From NCBI GenBank assembly GCA_950295325.1, contig OX485806.1, positions 930,001 through 994,000 on the forward strand: 64,000 nucleotides of DNA. Direction: 5' to 3'. Below are positions 9,542-20,327 of this stretch, in pieces. This DNA comes from Polytrichum commune (Eukaryota; Streptophyta; Polytrichopsida; Polytrichales; Polytrichaceae). Each line of letters starts with the position of its first letter. Within the stretch, counting starts at the first letter, position 1. The notes under the pieces are model-generated. The model saw only the letters and a program-made list of their open reading frames with translations. It ran no database searches and was not told where the DNA came from. Made by a program: the position numbers and the translations under genes.

Positions 9542-12500
9542 ATGGCTCCAAAGAAAAGACCCGGCGAAAGGTGGTTCATGCCTGCGCCGGACATGTTGTG
9601 GCAGGAGCACGAAACCCCGCAGGATGACTCCTATTCCCCTAAGGACGGGCTTGTCCTCGCTTGGTCTATTCAAGTAGTCAAAGCCTCAACATACAAAATG
9701 ATTTTTGTTGTCAAGGTGGGAACCGTGGAGAAACACACCTGGGCGACTCTTGCGGGATGGGAGGTCGCATCGGTACAGTCTCTTGGAGACTATACCGACG
9801 TCATCCTCGAGAACTCGGCTGTGCAGAACGCGCATATGTTCATGCACCAGTTCTCCGAGCCTTTCGACGCACTCTATGCAAGAGAGTCCTGTGTCGAACC
9901 GGAAGTTATCAAGCCGGAGACAATATTTATCGATGGGAGTACATCGAATACCAAGGTCTCAAGCCGGTTCACAAAACTAAAACATGCAATAACCGTGCTG
10001 AACAAGGGCCTGCAAAGCAAAACCAAATCACAGCAACCTGTGAGGCGGAAAGCTCCCACAGAGGAAGGAGCAGGGTCGTCAAGACCTCAATCGGTGAGGA
10101 TGCCGCTACCAGTACCGGCTGACTCGCGTAGGACCACTCCCTCCCAAACACCTACGAATAGTGAGACACCTACACCTTTTGGGAGCCGTCAAACAACTCC
10201 ATCCAAGAGGGCGAGAGAGTCATCTGTGATGACTGACGAGCCAGTCTCACCGGAGATGCGCATGCCGAAGCCAGGCGAAGAGGTGGATGCAGGGGAGCTG
10301 CAGAAAATTGTGAACAATTTCACGACGAAATGCTCCCACTGTTTTTTCATGGGCAGGGATTTCAAGTTCGACGTGAACCTAAAGCCAGTGCCATCTAGCG
10401 CCACCGGAGAAGTGTGTCCGGGCAAAGGAGGACGCCTACGTTGACTGGATAATCGCGCAGATCGTTTGCGAGCAGTTTAAAGACGACAGACAAACGATTG
10501 TAGTGATGCCACAGGGTCTCAAGAAAATGCCTACACCTGAAATGTGGCCAACAATTCAGAAGGGCGATTTTTGGCTGATAGACGGCCAACACAGCGTGGA
10601 GGCATCCAAGAAAATCCAACTCATGAATGAGTGGGATGATCCCAACAATCAGAAGGAAAAGCTGAAGGTTTGGAAGGCACTGGTGGTGTGGTCTGACGAC
10701 GAGACCAAGCTCAGCGACATCTCCCGGTACTTCAATATGGGAAACAAGAAGAGGGCTTACCAAGCTTCCTGGATAAGGAATATCATGGCCTCGCGGGAGG
10801 TGTGGGAGTTCTATGGTAGGCCTCCCAAGGAGAGGGAGAATGCAAAGGACAAGAATCCCAAGTGGGAGGTGAGTATTGTTTGGGTCGACCGACCCAAACT
10901 CCTGGTGCAGCCTTGTTTATTTAGTTTGGGTCGATCGACCCAAACAACTGTTGCAATCTTGTGTTTTTTTTAGTTTGGGTCGATCGACCCAAACTCTTGT
11001 TGTAGATGTTGGTCATGATATGGTTTGGAAATCACATGTACATATCTAACACGCATTCAAATGTTCTGTTTTGTTCACGTGCAGGAATTCAAATACCAAA
11101 TGATCAACAAATTCTCCTCCATTGATAATTCGAGCCACAAGCAAAATAAATACAGCGACCTCAAGGGGGAGATTTACTTGATTACAGCATCGGACTCAGT
11201 TTGGAGGAAGTGGAAAACCGTGTTTGAAAAGCACGAGACGGGGGATTTGATCGACCCCGACACTGGCGCTTTCTTTAGCCTGGCCTCGCGCTTCAAGCAG
11301 ATGAAGCCTCTCGTGAGAGAGTTCTTTAGAACTCTTCAAGGTCTGTCAGAGACGGAGGTGGAGAAGGCGGCATCGCACATCCTGCACGTGGCACCCACGG
11401 CGAAGAGGTGTTGGGTGCACCCGAAGATTGTCTTCCAAAAGCCCAAATCCTTCGTTCCTTCATGCTACACCATGAAGGAATGGACGGAGAACAGGAAAAA
11501 GAAGACGACTATCGTGCAGGAGCTGCATAAATTGGTGCCAGAGAGGAATATTGTCGTGGACAGCGAGGTTCATGAGGCTAACTGGAGAGCATTCAAAGAT
11601 GAATATAAGTTCACCAGTGCCTCCATGGCGGCTCTAATAAGGGAAGCGGGGGACGACTTCTTGCGGGCCAAGATGGTGAAGGGTGGGAAGAACCGGGCGC
11701 TTCCGGATCACACAGCGCGTGCGTTCTCGAATTTCATCAAGGAGAAGAAGATTGTCAAGTTTAAAGGGGACGCTTACTTCAACCTTGTCACCTTCGAGCC
11801 TTTGAAAATTCAGGGCTGGCCAGGTCAAGACGCCAGAATGGCGATAAGGACGAAAGCAAAGGACCGCTTTCCTTTTGGGATGATTGATTTTAGGAATATT
11901 CCTGGAAGCTCATTTGAGGGCACAATGAGCACCCTCTTCTATGACCCCTTCCTATCTAAGTTCGTCGATTATGCAAGCCCTAAGTTCAGGGAGGTAGATA
12001 TCTGGCTTTGGATAGTCGAGGATAGGAGGGCGGAGCAGGTGTACGAGCTTGTCCGGAAACTGCAGCCGGAGTATGCAGTCTCCAAGTCTCACTACATCGC
12101 CGCACCGGCGGAGGGGGCTTACACGACGTTGAGGGACAAGAAGACCAAGTTCGTCAACGTCTTGTGTTTGTACTTCGTGTACAAAGCGGAGTTGTTGAAG
12201 GTGCCAAACCACCCTATATCCCGGATGGACAAACTCTTCCAAGTTCCAGAAGGGTTGGGTGCCAACAAGTGCCTCTACGACGAGGCTAAATACGCGAACT
12301 ATCCTTTAGATGAGCTGCGGATGGAATTTTACATGAGAATGATGAGGACGCTGACGAGGAGAGGGGACTGCATCTTCAACGTCTTCGGAGGCTCAAAACC
12401 TGTCTATGCTGCTATGGTAAGTGACTTTCTATAGCTCGTAAGCAGTTTGGGTCGATCGACCCAAACTAGGCTCTTTGCAGGTTTGGGTCGACCGACCCAA

Positions 12501-14100
12501 ACTAGGCTTTTTGCAGGTTTGGGTCGACCGGCCCAAACTACACATTTCACTTAGTCTTGTATATGTGATTGCCTCGACAAATTCTAATTTCCCTATAACT
12601 TGGATTGTGTAGATGTCGGGGCTGAATATATACTCCTACATAGAGGATGGCGATCTGCCATTTTATAGGGTGCAGAAATCGCTGGCGAAGAAGATGGACA
12701 TCCTCGATTGGATCCCGGGTAGCTACGTCGACGAGGTTGTTCAGGGTGGCGAAAACCCTCTTGATAGGGTGAGGCGCATCAACCCGGAGGAAATGGCCAT
12801 GAGGGCCACGACCCAAGTTCCCGAACCTCTGGTCGGGTTGCATCCGGGCAATCCGTCCCGCACAGAAGGTGGCGAGGTTGAGGAGGAGGAGGAGGAAGCA
12901 GAGGAACACGATGAGGCGGAGAAGGAAGGCGACGTCGAGGAAGGGGCAACGGGCTTCACGCAACAATCCGAAGCCCCTCAACGGAAGAAGGCGATGCGGG
13001 CGGCAACCCCGCAGAGTAAGCTCGTGCCCGTCCTGACTGTGGACGATGCACGGGACATGTACTCCAGGGACGCAACCGCCACGTTCAGGGAGAGGAGGAA
13101 GTTGAAGGGGAAGAAGCTGTATGGCGACTACTCCGTGGAGGAGACCATTGCCATAAGCAGCGAGGACGACGATGATATTGAGCTCGCCAAACGGCTCAGA
13201 TCAGATCCCCCCTCCCCGACAGCGTTCGCTGGCATGGTTAGGGTGAAGCCCGAGGTCCTGACTGTGGAGGAGGCGAACGAGAAGATGAAAAGGGACGAGG
13301 AGCAACGCGTCCGTCTGCAGAAGGCTGCCGCTGAAGAGCCCTCAATGCGGAACGAGGTAGCAGAGCTGAGGGCTCTCCTGTTGGAGCAGGCGCGACAGAG
13401 GGCGATGGCCCAACCTCCGTCCCACGCCGAATTGATATCACAAGTGATACAAGGAATGTGGGCGCAAGGTTTGGTGGTGGCTCCCTCCAGCTCCTTCCCG
13501 CACTTGCCCCCCGGCTTCCCTCCGCAAAGCATCCCTCAGCAGCCTGTGCCGCAATCGTCTTTCAGCTTCCAGCACTTGATTCGGCCCCACCAAGTTCCGT
13601 ACGCGCCGGTCCAGCAAGTGGATGACCCCAACATCTGGCGCGTCTCTGGAGCCTCCTCCCCTTTGGGCCCTCCACCACTTCGGCCCCCCATAGTCATGGC
13701 GCCCCCTCACCAAGCGGACGACCCCAGGATGTTTGGGTCGACCAACCCAAACCCACCATCCACTGGAGTGTCCGAAGGGCCCTCTCCAGATGCAGGACAG
13801 TTTGGGTCGGGCGACCCAAACCCCGTTGCAGCGCAGTCCTCCCTTGACCAACATGGGTGTCAACTAGACACGGCCATGCTAGATGTTGAAGGCCTGCAAG
13901 GGCCTGGTGATACCTCTACTCCTAACCAAATCGATGAACGCATGCATGATGCACATGCGGAGATTGGTTTAGGACAAGGGCCTGATGCCGATCGTTTGCA
14001 GGAGAAGGTTCCTGACGTCGTCGGAGAAGGCGGTGGCGAGAGAGGCGGGGCAGCGGGGACGGTGGAGGCTTCCACATCGTCGAGACATGACCAGGGCGAG
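9542..14100 (+). CDS. Multi-exon unknown gene with ParB/Srx-like DGQHS motif (exons A-C)
   Basis: Exons fit at 9542-10868, 11085-12416 and 12613-14100. All junctions are GT-AG and phase 0 (GAG|GTGAGT, GTGCAG|GAA, ATG|GTAAGT, TGTAG|ATG). Exon A is basic and proline/serine rich, then reads GDFWLIDGQHSVEASKKIQ near residue 347. This resembles the D-G-Q-H motif of ParB/sulfiredoxin-fold proteins. Exon B is conserved-looking, charged and globular with no family I recognise. Exon C starts MSGLNIYSYIEDGDLPFYRV and becomes low complexity (acidic, then Pro/Gln rich). Exon A is 1327 nt, one more than a multiple of three: the frame changes near 10390, from FDVNLKPVP to KCVRAKEDAYVDW. That is a one-base insertion, an assembly error, or a sign of decay. 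Mobile-element origin is suggested by the direct-repeat flanks and the intronic palindromes. A host gene invaded by repeats is the alternative. Confidence 0.66.
10869..11084 (+). other. Intron A-B with three palindromes
   Basis: This GTGAGT...GTGCAG intron is 216 bp. Palindromes lie at 10879-10898, 10925-10944 and 10974-10993. The last two read TTTGGGTCGATCGACCCAAA, a perfect 20-bp palindrome. Confidence 0.8.
12417..12612 (+). other. Intron B-C with three palindromes
   Basis: This GTAAGT...TGTAG intron is 196 bp. Palindromes lie at 12446-12465, 12482-12501 and 12518-12537, spaced about 36 bp by 'ctaggctttttgcagg'-type linkers. Confidence 0.8.
13732..13820 (+). repeat. Two palindromes embedded in coding sequence
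   Basis: Copies at 13732-13751 (TTTGGGTCGACCAACCCAAA) and 13801-13820 (TTTGGGTCGGGCGACCCAAA) sit inside exon C. They are translated in frame as FGSTNPN and FGSGDPN within a low-complexity proline-rich region. Both arms are kept, so these are the same family as the intronic copies. Confidence 0.88.
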
Positions 14101-14596
14101 GTAATACACTGAGCCCTCCCCAGTTTGGGTCGACCGACCCAAACTTCCTGGGTCATTGTCTTGTTGGCGTGGTCGTGTCCCCCTTGCTAGGAGGAAATGC
14201 ACACCCCCTGCCCACCCCCCCCCCATGCTCTACACTTGCTCCCCCTCCCCCCAACGTGCCCCCCCGCGATCCCCTTCGTCTCACCTGCACTCGACTACGC
14301 TCGACCTTGGCGGCGCGCAACCAATTTTGTAGATGTAGAATTAGGGCAGTGTGAATGCCCTCGTTCACCGCGGCCCCCCCCCAATCAAATTGTACATAGA
14401 GATTTGTAAAAATAAAATTATTATTTTTGGCGCCCATATGTTTGCATCCGTGTCCCAATGTATGTTGTTCCCCTTGTATGTTTTTGTTGCCACCAATGGT
14501 CCAATTCTTCTTGTGTTTGCACAAAATTTCTGTTCTGCTTGAGATGGACATAGCATAACATAGTCCTCGTCCGCATTCTCTCGCTCGTCGCTGCAG
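14101..14596 (+). other. Intron C-D with one palindrome
   Basis: The donor is GAG|GTAATA and the acceptor GTCGCTGCAG|GGT, both phase 0. A palindrome lies at 14124-14143. The rest has C-rich runs (14213-14225, 14383-14390) and AT-rich sequence without coding signal. Confidence 0.65.
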
Positions 14597-15409
14597 GGTT
14601 CGGAGCATAGCGTCGCAGCTCCCCACCGATCCTCTCCGAGGAGTGTGGAGGACAGCGCGGTGGTCCCCCCGATTTTGCCCTCGCCACCTTCGCCTCCCAA
14701 GACCCGGTTCCTGGTGCTAGACCTCAACGGGGTCCTTGTCCAGTGCGTGCATTGTCCGAGGGTCCCTACGGTGCCTTTCTGCAAGCCCGAGGACGCCAAC
14801 TACGATGGACCCCCCGCGTACATCAAAAGCAAGCTAGTGTACCTCCGCCCGTCCCTTCGGCGCTTCCTACAGGTCGCCCTATCCAAATGGTGGGTGATCA
14901 TTTGGAGCTCCATGAAGTCTGAGAATACCCAGGCCGTCGTGGAGTTCATCTTCAAGGGACTCCAACCCCCGTGCTTGGTCCTAGGACAGGATTCTTGTAA
15001 AACATTATACACCCCCGAGGGCAGGGTTGTGAAGAAGCCCAACAACCCCGCCGTAAACCAATTTCTTAAGGTCTTGAAGCCAGTCGTATGGGACCAGCGT
15101 CCGACCATGGTCGGCTGTCCCTACGACGTTCGCCCCACCCGTGACAACACGTTGATGGTGGACGACAGCGCTTCCAAAAACATTTTGAACCCGACCTCGA
15201 ACTTCATAGTTTGCCCCACGTGGACGGTCGAGAAGGTCCGAGACCGCTTTTTGTTAGACCTACTTAAGTACATTCAAACGCTCGTGGGGAGCGGACTACC
15301 CGTGCCCCGGTTCCTTAGTTGTAATCCGATAGGCGAAAGATACATGGATCCGAAGGACTATATGTACAGAGAGTTGTACGCTCACGCGAAATATAATAAA
15401 CTCATTTGA
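14597..15409 (+). CDS. FCP1/SCP-like HAD phosphatase-type exon (exon D)
   Basis: From the acceptor at 14596 this frame encodes 270 residues to a TGA. FLVLDLNGVLV matches the first HAD motif (DxDx[T/V]) but with Asn at the second acidic position, as I recall for many plant FCP1-like proteins. WVIIWSSMKSENTQ fits motif II, and NTLMVDDSASK supplies the acidic pair of motif IV. The family acts on phosphoserine of RNA polymerase II CTD or related targets; whether this copy is active is unknown because the general acid is Asn. It could be the last exon of the upstream gene, as entry is in phase 0, or a domain of a larger protein if an alternative donor removes the TGA, since coding sequence resumes at 15530. 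GC-rich third positions match exons A-C. Confidence 0.65.
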   Translation, partial: GSEHSVAAPHRSSPRSVEDSAVVPPILPSPPSPPKTRFLVLDLNGVLVQCVHCPRVPTVPFCKPEDANYDGPPAYIKSKLVYLRPSLRRFLQVALSKWWVIIWSSMKSENTQAVVEFIFKGLQPPCLVLGQDSCKTLYTPEGRVVKKPNNPAVNQFLKVLKPVVWDQRPTMVGCPYDVRPTRDNTLMVDDSASKNILNPTSNFIVCPTWTVEKVRDRFLLDLLKYIQTLVGSGLPVPRFLSCNPIGERYMDPKDYMYRELYAHAKYNKLI

Positions 15410-15529
15410 GATACTACATGGTGTGCCATTGTGTGTGATATATTATGCCTCAATTGTATATCGATTTTCACATGCTCCCCCCTCCCCCCCCTCCCCTTGG
15501 GTTTTGTTTTGTTTCCTTTTTTGCGCCAG
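15410..15529 (+). other. Gap between exon D and exon E
   Basis: After the TGA the sequence becomes AT-rich, then C/T-rich (15478-15495), ending in a polypyrimidine tract and GCGCCAG. That is a plausible acceptor for the coding exon at 15530. I found no good phase-0 donor before the TGA, so how exon D joins exon E is unsettled. Confidence 0.4.
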
Positions 15530-16353
15530 CGTTTGGAGCCCTCGATTGAGATCGTCAGCGAATCAAACTTGGGGAGCTTCTTCTACGAGACCGTCTACGA
15601 TGCCGCGTCCACCATCGACTACTCCAAGGAGCCTATCAACGCCGGCGTCGTCGATAGCCCCCCACCCAAGCAAATCTTCCGGCCATCTCTGTCCCCGTCG
15701 CCGCTCAAGGGCATAAATCGCAAATGCATCCGGACGTCCCCCTCTCGGCCCGGCGGCAGTATTACACCTCAACGGCGGCTGCGGATGGACGCTCGGCCCA
15801 CGAAGAGTGGCACCCTTCCTATCCCTTTGCGGGACGCCTTGCCCCTCCTCGCCAACTCCGACGGGAACGCCCCCGGTGACAAGGTGAACCCCCCCCCCCC
15901 CCCCCCAAAACATGGTTAACCGCGCATTACAATCATCCCGCACTTAAAAATTGAACGTGTGACACGTTTGGGTCTTCCTCCCTAAACTAACACATGTGTT
16001 CTTGCATTGACGCGTTGCAGGTTGCTCCCACCCGTAAACCTATGCGGGCTAGTGCGTCCGTCGAGTTGGAGCGTTTCTACTCCATGACCAGAAATGCAAG
16101 ACAGTCCACTTCATCGTATTCGAATTCTTCGTCGTATAATTCGGGCGGCCGACGGAATCCAAAATGTGTTTTTGATGGCGGTCACCCCAAGAATGGCTAT
16201 AGTCGCGGGGCGGAGATTTTCAGGAATGTTGAAGCAATGCGAGCAAAAGAAGCCGCAGCAAAAGAAAAAGAGGCAAAAGAAAAAGAGGCAAAAGTAAAAA
16301 AAGCAAAAGAAAATGAAGCAAAAGAAAAAGAGGTAGTCTCCGAGGCTAGATAG
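15530..16353 (+). CDS. C-terminal exons E-F of the multi-exon gene, unknown protein
   Basis: Exon E (15530-15883) and exon F (16021-16353) join in phase 0 (GACAAG|GTGAAC and GCGTTGCAG|GTT). Exon E reads LEPSIEIVSESNLGSFFYET and becomes Ser/Pro/Arg rich. Exon F ends in a highly charged repeat of Lys, Glu and Ala (AKEKEAKEKEAKVKKA), likely a single alpha helix or coiled coil, then stops. Codon choice in exon E is clearly biased to C/G at third positions, which supports translation. The intervening intron holds a C-run (15890-15906) and a degenerate palindrome at 15967-15986. I recognise no family. It may be the tail of the gene starting at 9542 or a separate small gene. Confidence 0.5.
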
Positions 16354-16708
16354 GCCATAGTAGGCGTAGGGTTTTGGGCCATAGGCAAGAACATTTTGGG
16401 TCGCACTATCCAATGGATGTGTGGTGTTAGCATGCTATGCATTTTACATGCCACACTTTGTATGTTTTTTTTTGCAATAATATAAGTGTCACATGATTTC
16501 CCCTTCCATATGGTCTAAGGTTTGGATTGCCCTACCTAAACCATCACAAATATGAGTTTGGAATATTTTGTATGTTATATTATATTGGTTCACATATTTC
16601 CCCTTCAATATGATCTATGGTTTGGATTGCCCTACCTAAACCATATTCATACAAGTTTTTGTGCGATAATATGAATGTTTTAAGATTTCCCCTTCAACTT
16701 GGCCTAAG
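16354..16708 (+). repeat. 3' flank with tandem ~95-bp units carrying degenerate palindromes
   Basis: Three units carry 'tttccccttc', then a 'ggtctaaggt'-like stretch, then 'tttggattgccctacctaaacc'. The palindrome-like cores lie near 16520, 16620 and 16709. The last unit runs into the right direct repeat. Their TTTGGnT...CCTAAAC arms are decayed relatives of the main palindrome. Confidence 0.7.
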
Positions 16709-16887
16709 GTTTGGATTGCCCGCCCTAAACAATCCCAAATATGAGTTATTAATGGGGTTCTTGTTCTAAACACCCGCTTCAAAGTGTTTGCATCTTACAA
16801 CTTTCTCCAATACGTGTTCCATTTATCCTTGTTCTTATTTCTGTGAATGTCTCAAAATGCCCAAAAAGTCTCAATTTAACGAATATA
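16709..16887 (+). repeat. Right member of the ~180-bp direct repeat pair
   Basis: Same orientation and order of words as 7188-7365 ('aacacccgcttcaaagt', 'tttgcatcttacaac', 'tctcaaaatgcc', 'gaatata'). Sequence beyond 'gaatata' differs between the two, so the repeat boundary is shared and sharp on that side. Confidence 0.75.
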
Positions 16888-17740
16888 GTGTTTTGTTTGA
16901 AATTCCTGAAATTCTGGCTTGATGTTTGAAGGTCAAAAAACCTCTAAAGTGGATGATGTGAAATTCATCAACAGCTTTTGACGCCCATAAAACATCACAC
17001 CATGGAACATTAATAATAGACTGCCATATAGGAATCCATGTCAACATTTCATCCATGAATCCACTGTTTCTGAATTGCAAGGGCCCCTATATTTTCCTAG
17101 TCATGGCCACTAGTCTGTGTGTAAAGGGCCCATAAGGCACATAGTGTGGGCACTTTGAGCTTGCAAAAAACCAAGTGAATTGAATTTGAGCGACACTCAA
17201 ATCTGAGGGACAATTTGGGTGACCGCCGAACCGCATTGGCAATGGAATTGCAGTGCCAACAAATCTCGAGAGACATTTGGTTTCCAGTGAAACACCAATC
17301 CGGGCGACAATTTAATATTTGCATGAAATTTCAGTTCATGGAATGGCATGACAGTGTGAATAAACTAAAGCACAAACACATGGAACGATTGCGGGGAGTT
17401 ATACCTATACATAAGAGATCGATGTAAGAGATGCATATAAGTTACGAGCTCAGAATGTTAATTAATTGCACAAGGTAGTATGTATATAGTACTAGCTAGC
17501 TAGCAGATCAAGAAGTGCATGCATTCGTTAATTGAATTACGAATTCACATGCAAACTTTTTATAACTTAAACCATCTATATTGCATAAGCAATGCAAACA
17601 CATGTATTTAGAGAACAACTTATTGCATGCATGTGTATGCAAATTGATTGGGAAATTGATCGATGAATGCAAAAGTAGTTGGAAACTCGAACGACAATGA
17701 CTCAAAATTGAAAATCAGTTTGCACAAAAAAAACATGTAA
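16888..17740. other. Intergenic stretch, no supported gene
   Basis: I see no gene. Minus-strand frames at 17080-16871 and 17324-17097 have no recognisable protein. Confidence 0.4.
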
Positions 17741-17744
17741 AATT

Positions 17745-18555
17745 GTGGTCAAAAGAACCGCATTGGAAAAACGACTACGGTTCTTTTTCGCCATGCTTTC
17801 TACTAGTGTCCATTGGTAATACACATTGGTAGATTGTGAATATCTTGTTTTGAATAATTTTTTTGACCCCTCGAATTTGGCACACAAGTTATTAACATGA
17901 AGGACATCTTGTGCCAAAAATTTGACGGCAAATAGATAATTTCTTAGCCCTTGGGAGGGTGTCAAAGTTGGCAGTAGTGAAATGGTTTCTCATAGCTACA
18001 CATGTTGGTAGATTTTGAATATCCTTTTTTATGTGACTTTTTTGGCCATGAAATTTGTCACACATGTTATTAACATGGAAATAATTTTGTGACAAAGATT
18101 TCGTAGTAAATAAAAATATTTTCAGCCCTTGGAGGGGTGTCAAGGTTGGCAGTAGTACAACGGTTTCCATCATTGTTTCTCAAAACAACACATGTTGGTA
18201 CATTATGAATATTGTTATTTGTGTTCATCTTTTGGCCTTGAAATTTGGAAATTATGTCATTAACGTAGGGAACTTGCTATTCCAAGAAGTTCATGGCAAA
18301 AAGAAAATTTCAATCCTTGGGAGGTTGTTAAAGTTGGCAACAATGAATTTTAATTTCACAGCTACACATCTTCGTAGTCTTTTCATAATAAATCAATTTG
18401 ATGAATCTTTTGGCCGTCAAATTTAGTTCACATGTTATTAACTTAGAGATGATTTTGTAAAAAACATTTTGTGGTAAAATTCCAAATTTTAAACCCTCGG
18501 GAGGCTATCAAAGTTGGCATATGTGAAATTTCCTTCATTGTGAATTCAAAAACAC
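17745..18555 (+). repeat. Imperfect tandem array, ~180-200 bp unit
   Basis: Four diverged units share, in order, 'acacatgttggtagattntgaatat', 'ttttggccntgaaattt', 'catgttattaacatg', 'cccttgggagggtgtcaaagttggcagtagtg' and 'ggttt'-like words. The 'cccttggg...gtcaaagttggc' core occurs near 17946, 18125, 18317 and 18496. Confidence 0.75.
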
Positions 18556-19766
18556 CATTTTGATTGTCATTCCACAGTACATTACTCAACTTGTTTTTAT
18601 GTGCAAGTGTCTTTCATGGGAGTCTCAACTACAATACATTTCATTGTGCCACATCATTGTCATGACTCATCACATTAATTCCATTGTATATTGATTGGTA
18701 GTTGGGCCAAGAAATCATGGCTGTCATGAAAGTTGAAGTTGAAAACATTGAGAACCCCTTAAGCTCATATTTCTTTCTTAATGATTCAACCCTCAACTTA
18801 GCATCGAAGACCACGAATCAATCTGGTGAATTTAAGTTGAGACGATTTAACCACAAACTTGTGATAGACATGTTTTCTACCCGGGTGCCACAAATTAAGT
18901 CTAGAAGTTGCATAGAACACTTCTTCGAATTCCACATGTTCAATATCAAATTCTTTCCGATTTCCGTTCAAGTTAGCACCATTAGTGAAAATCGACTTGT
19001 ATCCACTATGCTATATTGGGCAGGTTATTCTTAGACCCTTTTTGCATGTTGGCCTTGAATCCCAAGCCCTTAACAAATATCTTATGTGTAGTGTGCAAAA
19101 CAATTTCTATGTTGCATGCACTTAAGCTAAATATAAGTGTCGGCATTTGAATGAAAGCGCTTGCCACTTGCAAGCTTCAATGGTGCTGCAGAGAGTCATT
19201 TTGTTTATAAGAACAACGATCCAAATTGTCGCCAATTGAAACAAACCAAAAGTACCTTGTAAACCTCAATGATCGTGTTCTACAACTTTCCTTACATCAT
19301 TGTAGCCTAATATTTGCATGGTGCAAAGGTTGATCTAAAATGGGTCTGAAATGTAAGAGTAGTTGTCATCGTCTATGTCATGAAAGACATCGAGGAGTTT
19401 GGTGGTTTAGTCAGATGCATGTCCTGTCTACAACACAAAGTGTTTCTTCCTAAAAGAATGGTCTCTATGTAAAGTCCAAGCTCGCTTACAAAGGAATTCA
19501 ACCAACCTTAAGGAATTCCTCCGATCACTACAGTGTTGACCAATGATCTTGTACAAAAGGTAGTTTATGCTAAAACGGTAGATATATGCCCAAACTAAGC
19601 AAGGGTTGCATGAGAGGAATACCTTGTCCTTAAAACATTGTTGTAAGATGAATACCTTGCCCTCTGGGTTTACGGTGCACATATCTTGGGAGGTGGTTTT
19701 ATAAACTCACATTTTGGAAGGTTTTTGAGGGCATTTGGGGAAGGTACAAAGAACATAAATATGATA
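18556..19766. other. Intergenic stretch, no supported gene
   Basis: The plus-strand frame 18702-19034 reads as ordinary AT-rich sequence with no motif I know. Nothing else is evident. Confidence 0.4.
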
Positions 19767-19772
19767 TTTCAC

Positions 19773-20122
19773 TCTCGGGGGGGGGGGGGGTAGTCATTGG
19801 TTGGAGTAGCAATATACGTGCGAACAAATGATAGGGTATTTTAAAAACATGGGGGCTAAATATTATAAATGGACTTAAGCGTAATATAGGGTATCAAAAA
19901 TGGCACTGGACATCTTTAAAGTACTATAGGGTATGGAATAATAGGTAATTTGGAATTATAAGTAATGCAAGCCATTTTTCTATTAACCCAAAGTAGAAAT
20001 TTACATAATGATAGCATGTGGAAAAAAGAAGAGAATTGAAAGTAATACCCCCCTATAAAATGGTGGTTGTTCGCACCTATATCCTTAATTTTTTAACACA
20101 CTGCCCCCCCCCCCCCCCGAGA
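19773..20122. mobile_element. MITE-like element with poly-G inverted ends
   Basis: The left end reads CTC then 14 G (19777-19790). The right end is 15 C then GAG (20104-20121), which is the inverted form. Second inverted words lie inside: GTGCGAACAA at 19818-19827 and TTGTTCGCAC at 20067-20076. The core is AT-rich with repeats of 'atagggta'. I found no target duplication and no protein. Confidence 0.6.
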
Positions 20123-20327
20123 TTTCACTTCAAAGTGTGTTTTTGACAATTTACCATATGTTGTTGGCTAAATTTGGTGAACTTCTTGTGGAATTATATG
20201 CACTTAAGCTAGGGTTTCCAACAACGAGTTGCCCACCTACCTTTCTCACCCACCCTCCTCTTGGTTAGTTAGTCAAGAAACCTTACTTTCTTGACACATG
20301 ATTGAACAAGGATTTGACACTTGACAC

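Noticed and set aside
13128..13532. Minus-strand open frames opposite exon C
   Set aside because: Shadow frames of the GC-rich plus-strand exon.
7188..16887. Calling the ParB/HAD unit an LTR retrotransposon
   Set aside because: The direct repeats are short and diverged, do not show TG...CA ends, and no reverse transcriptase, integrase or protease motif is present.
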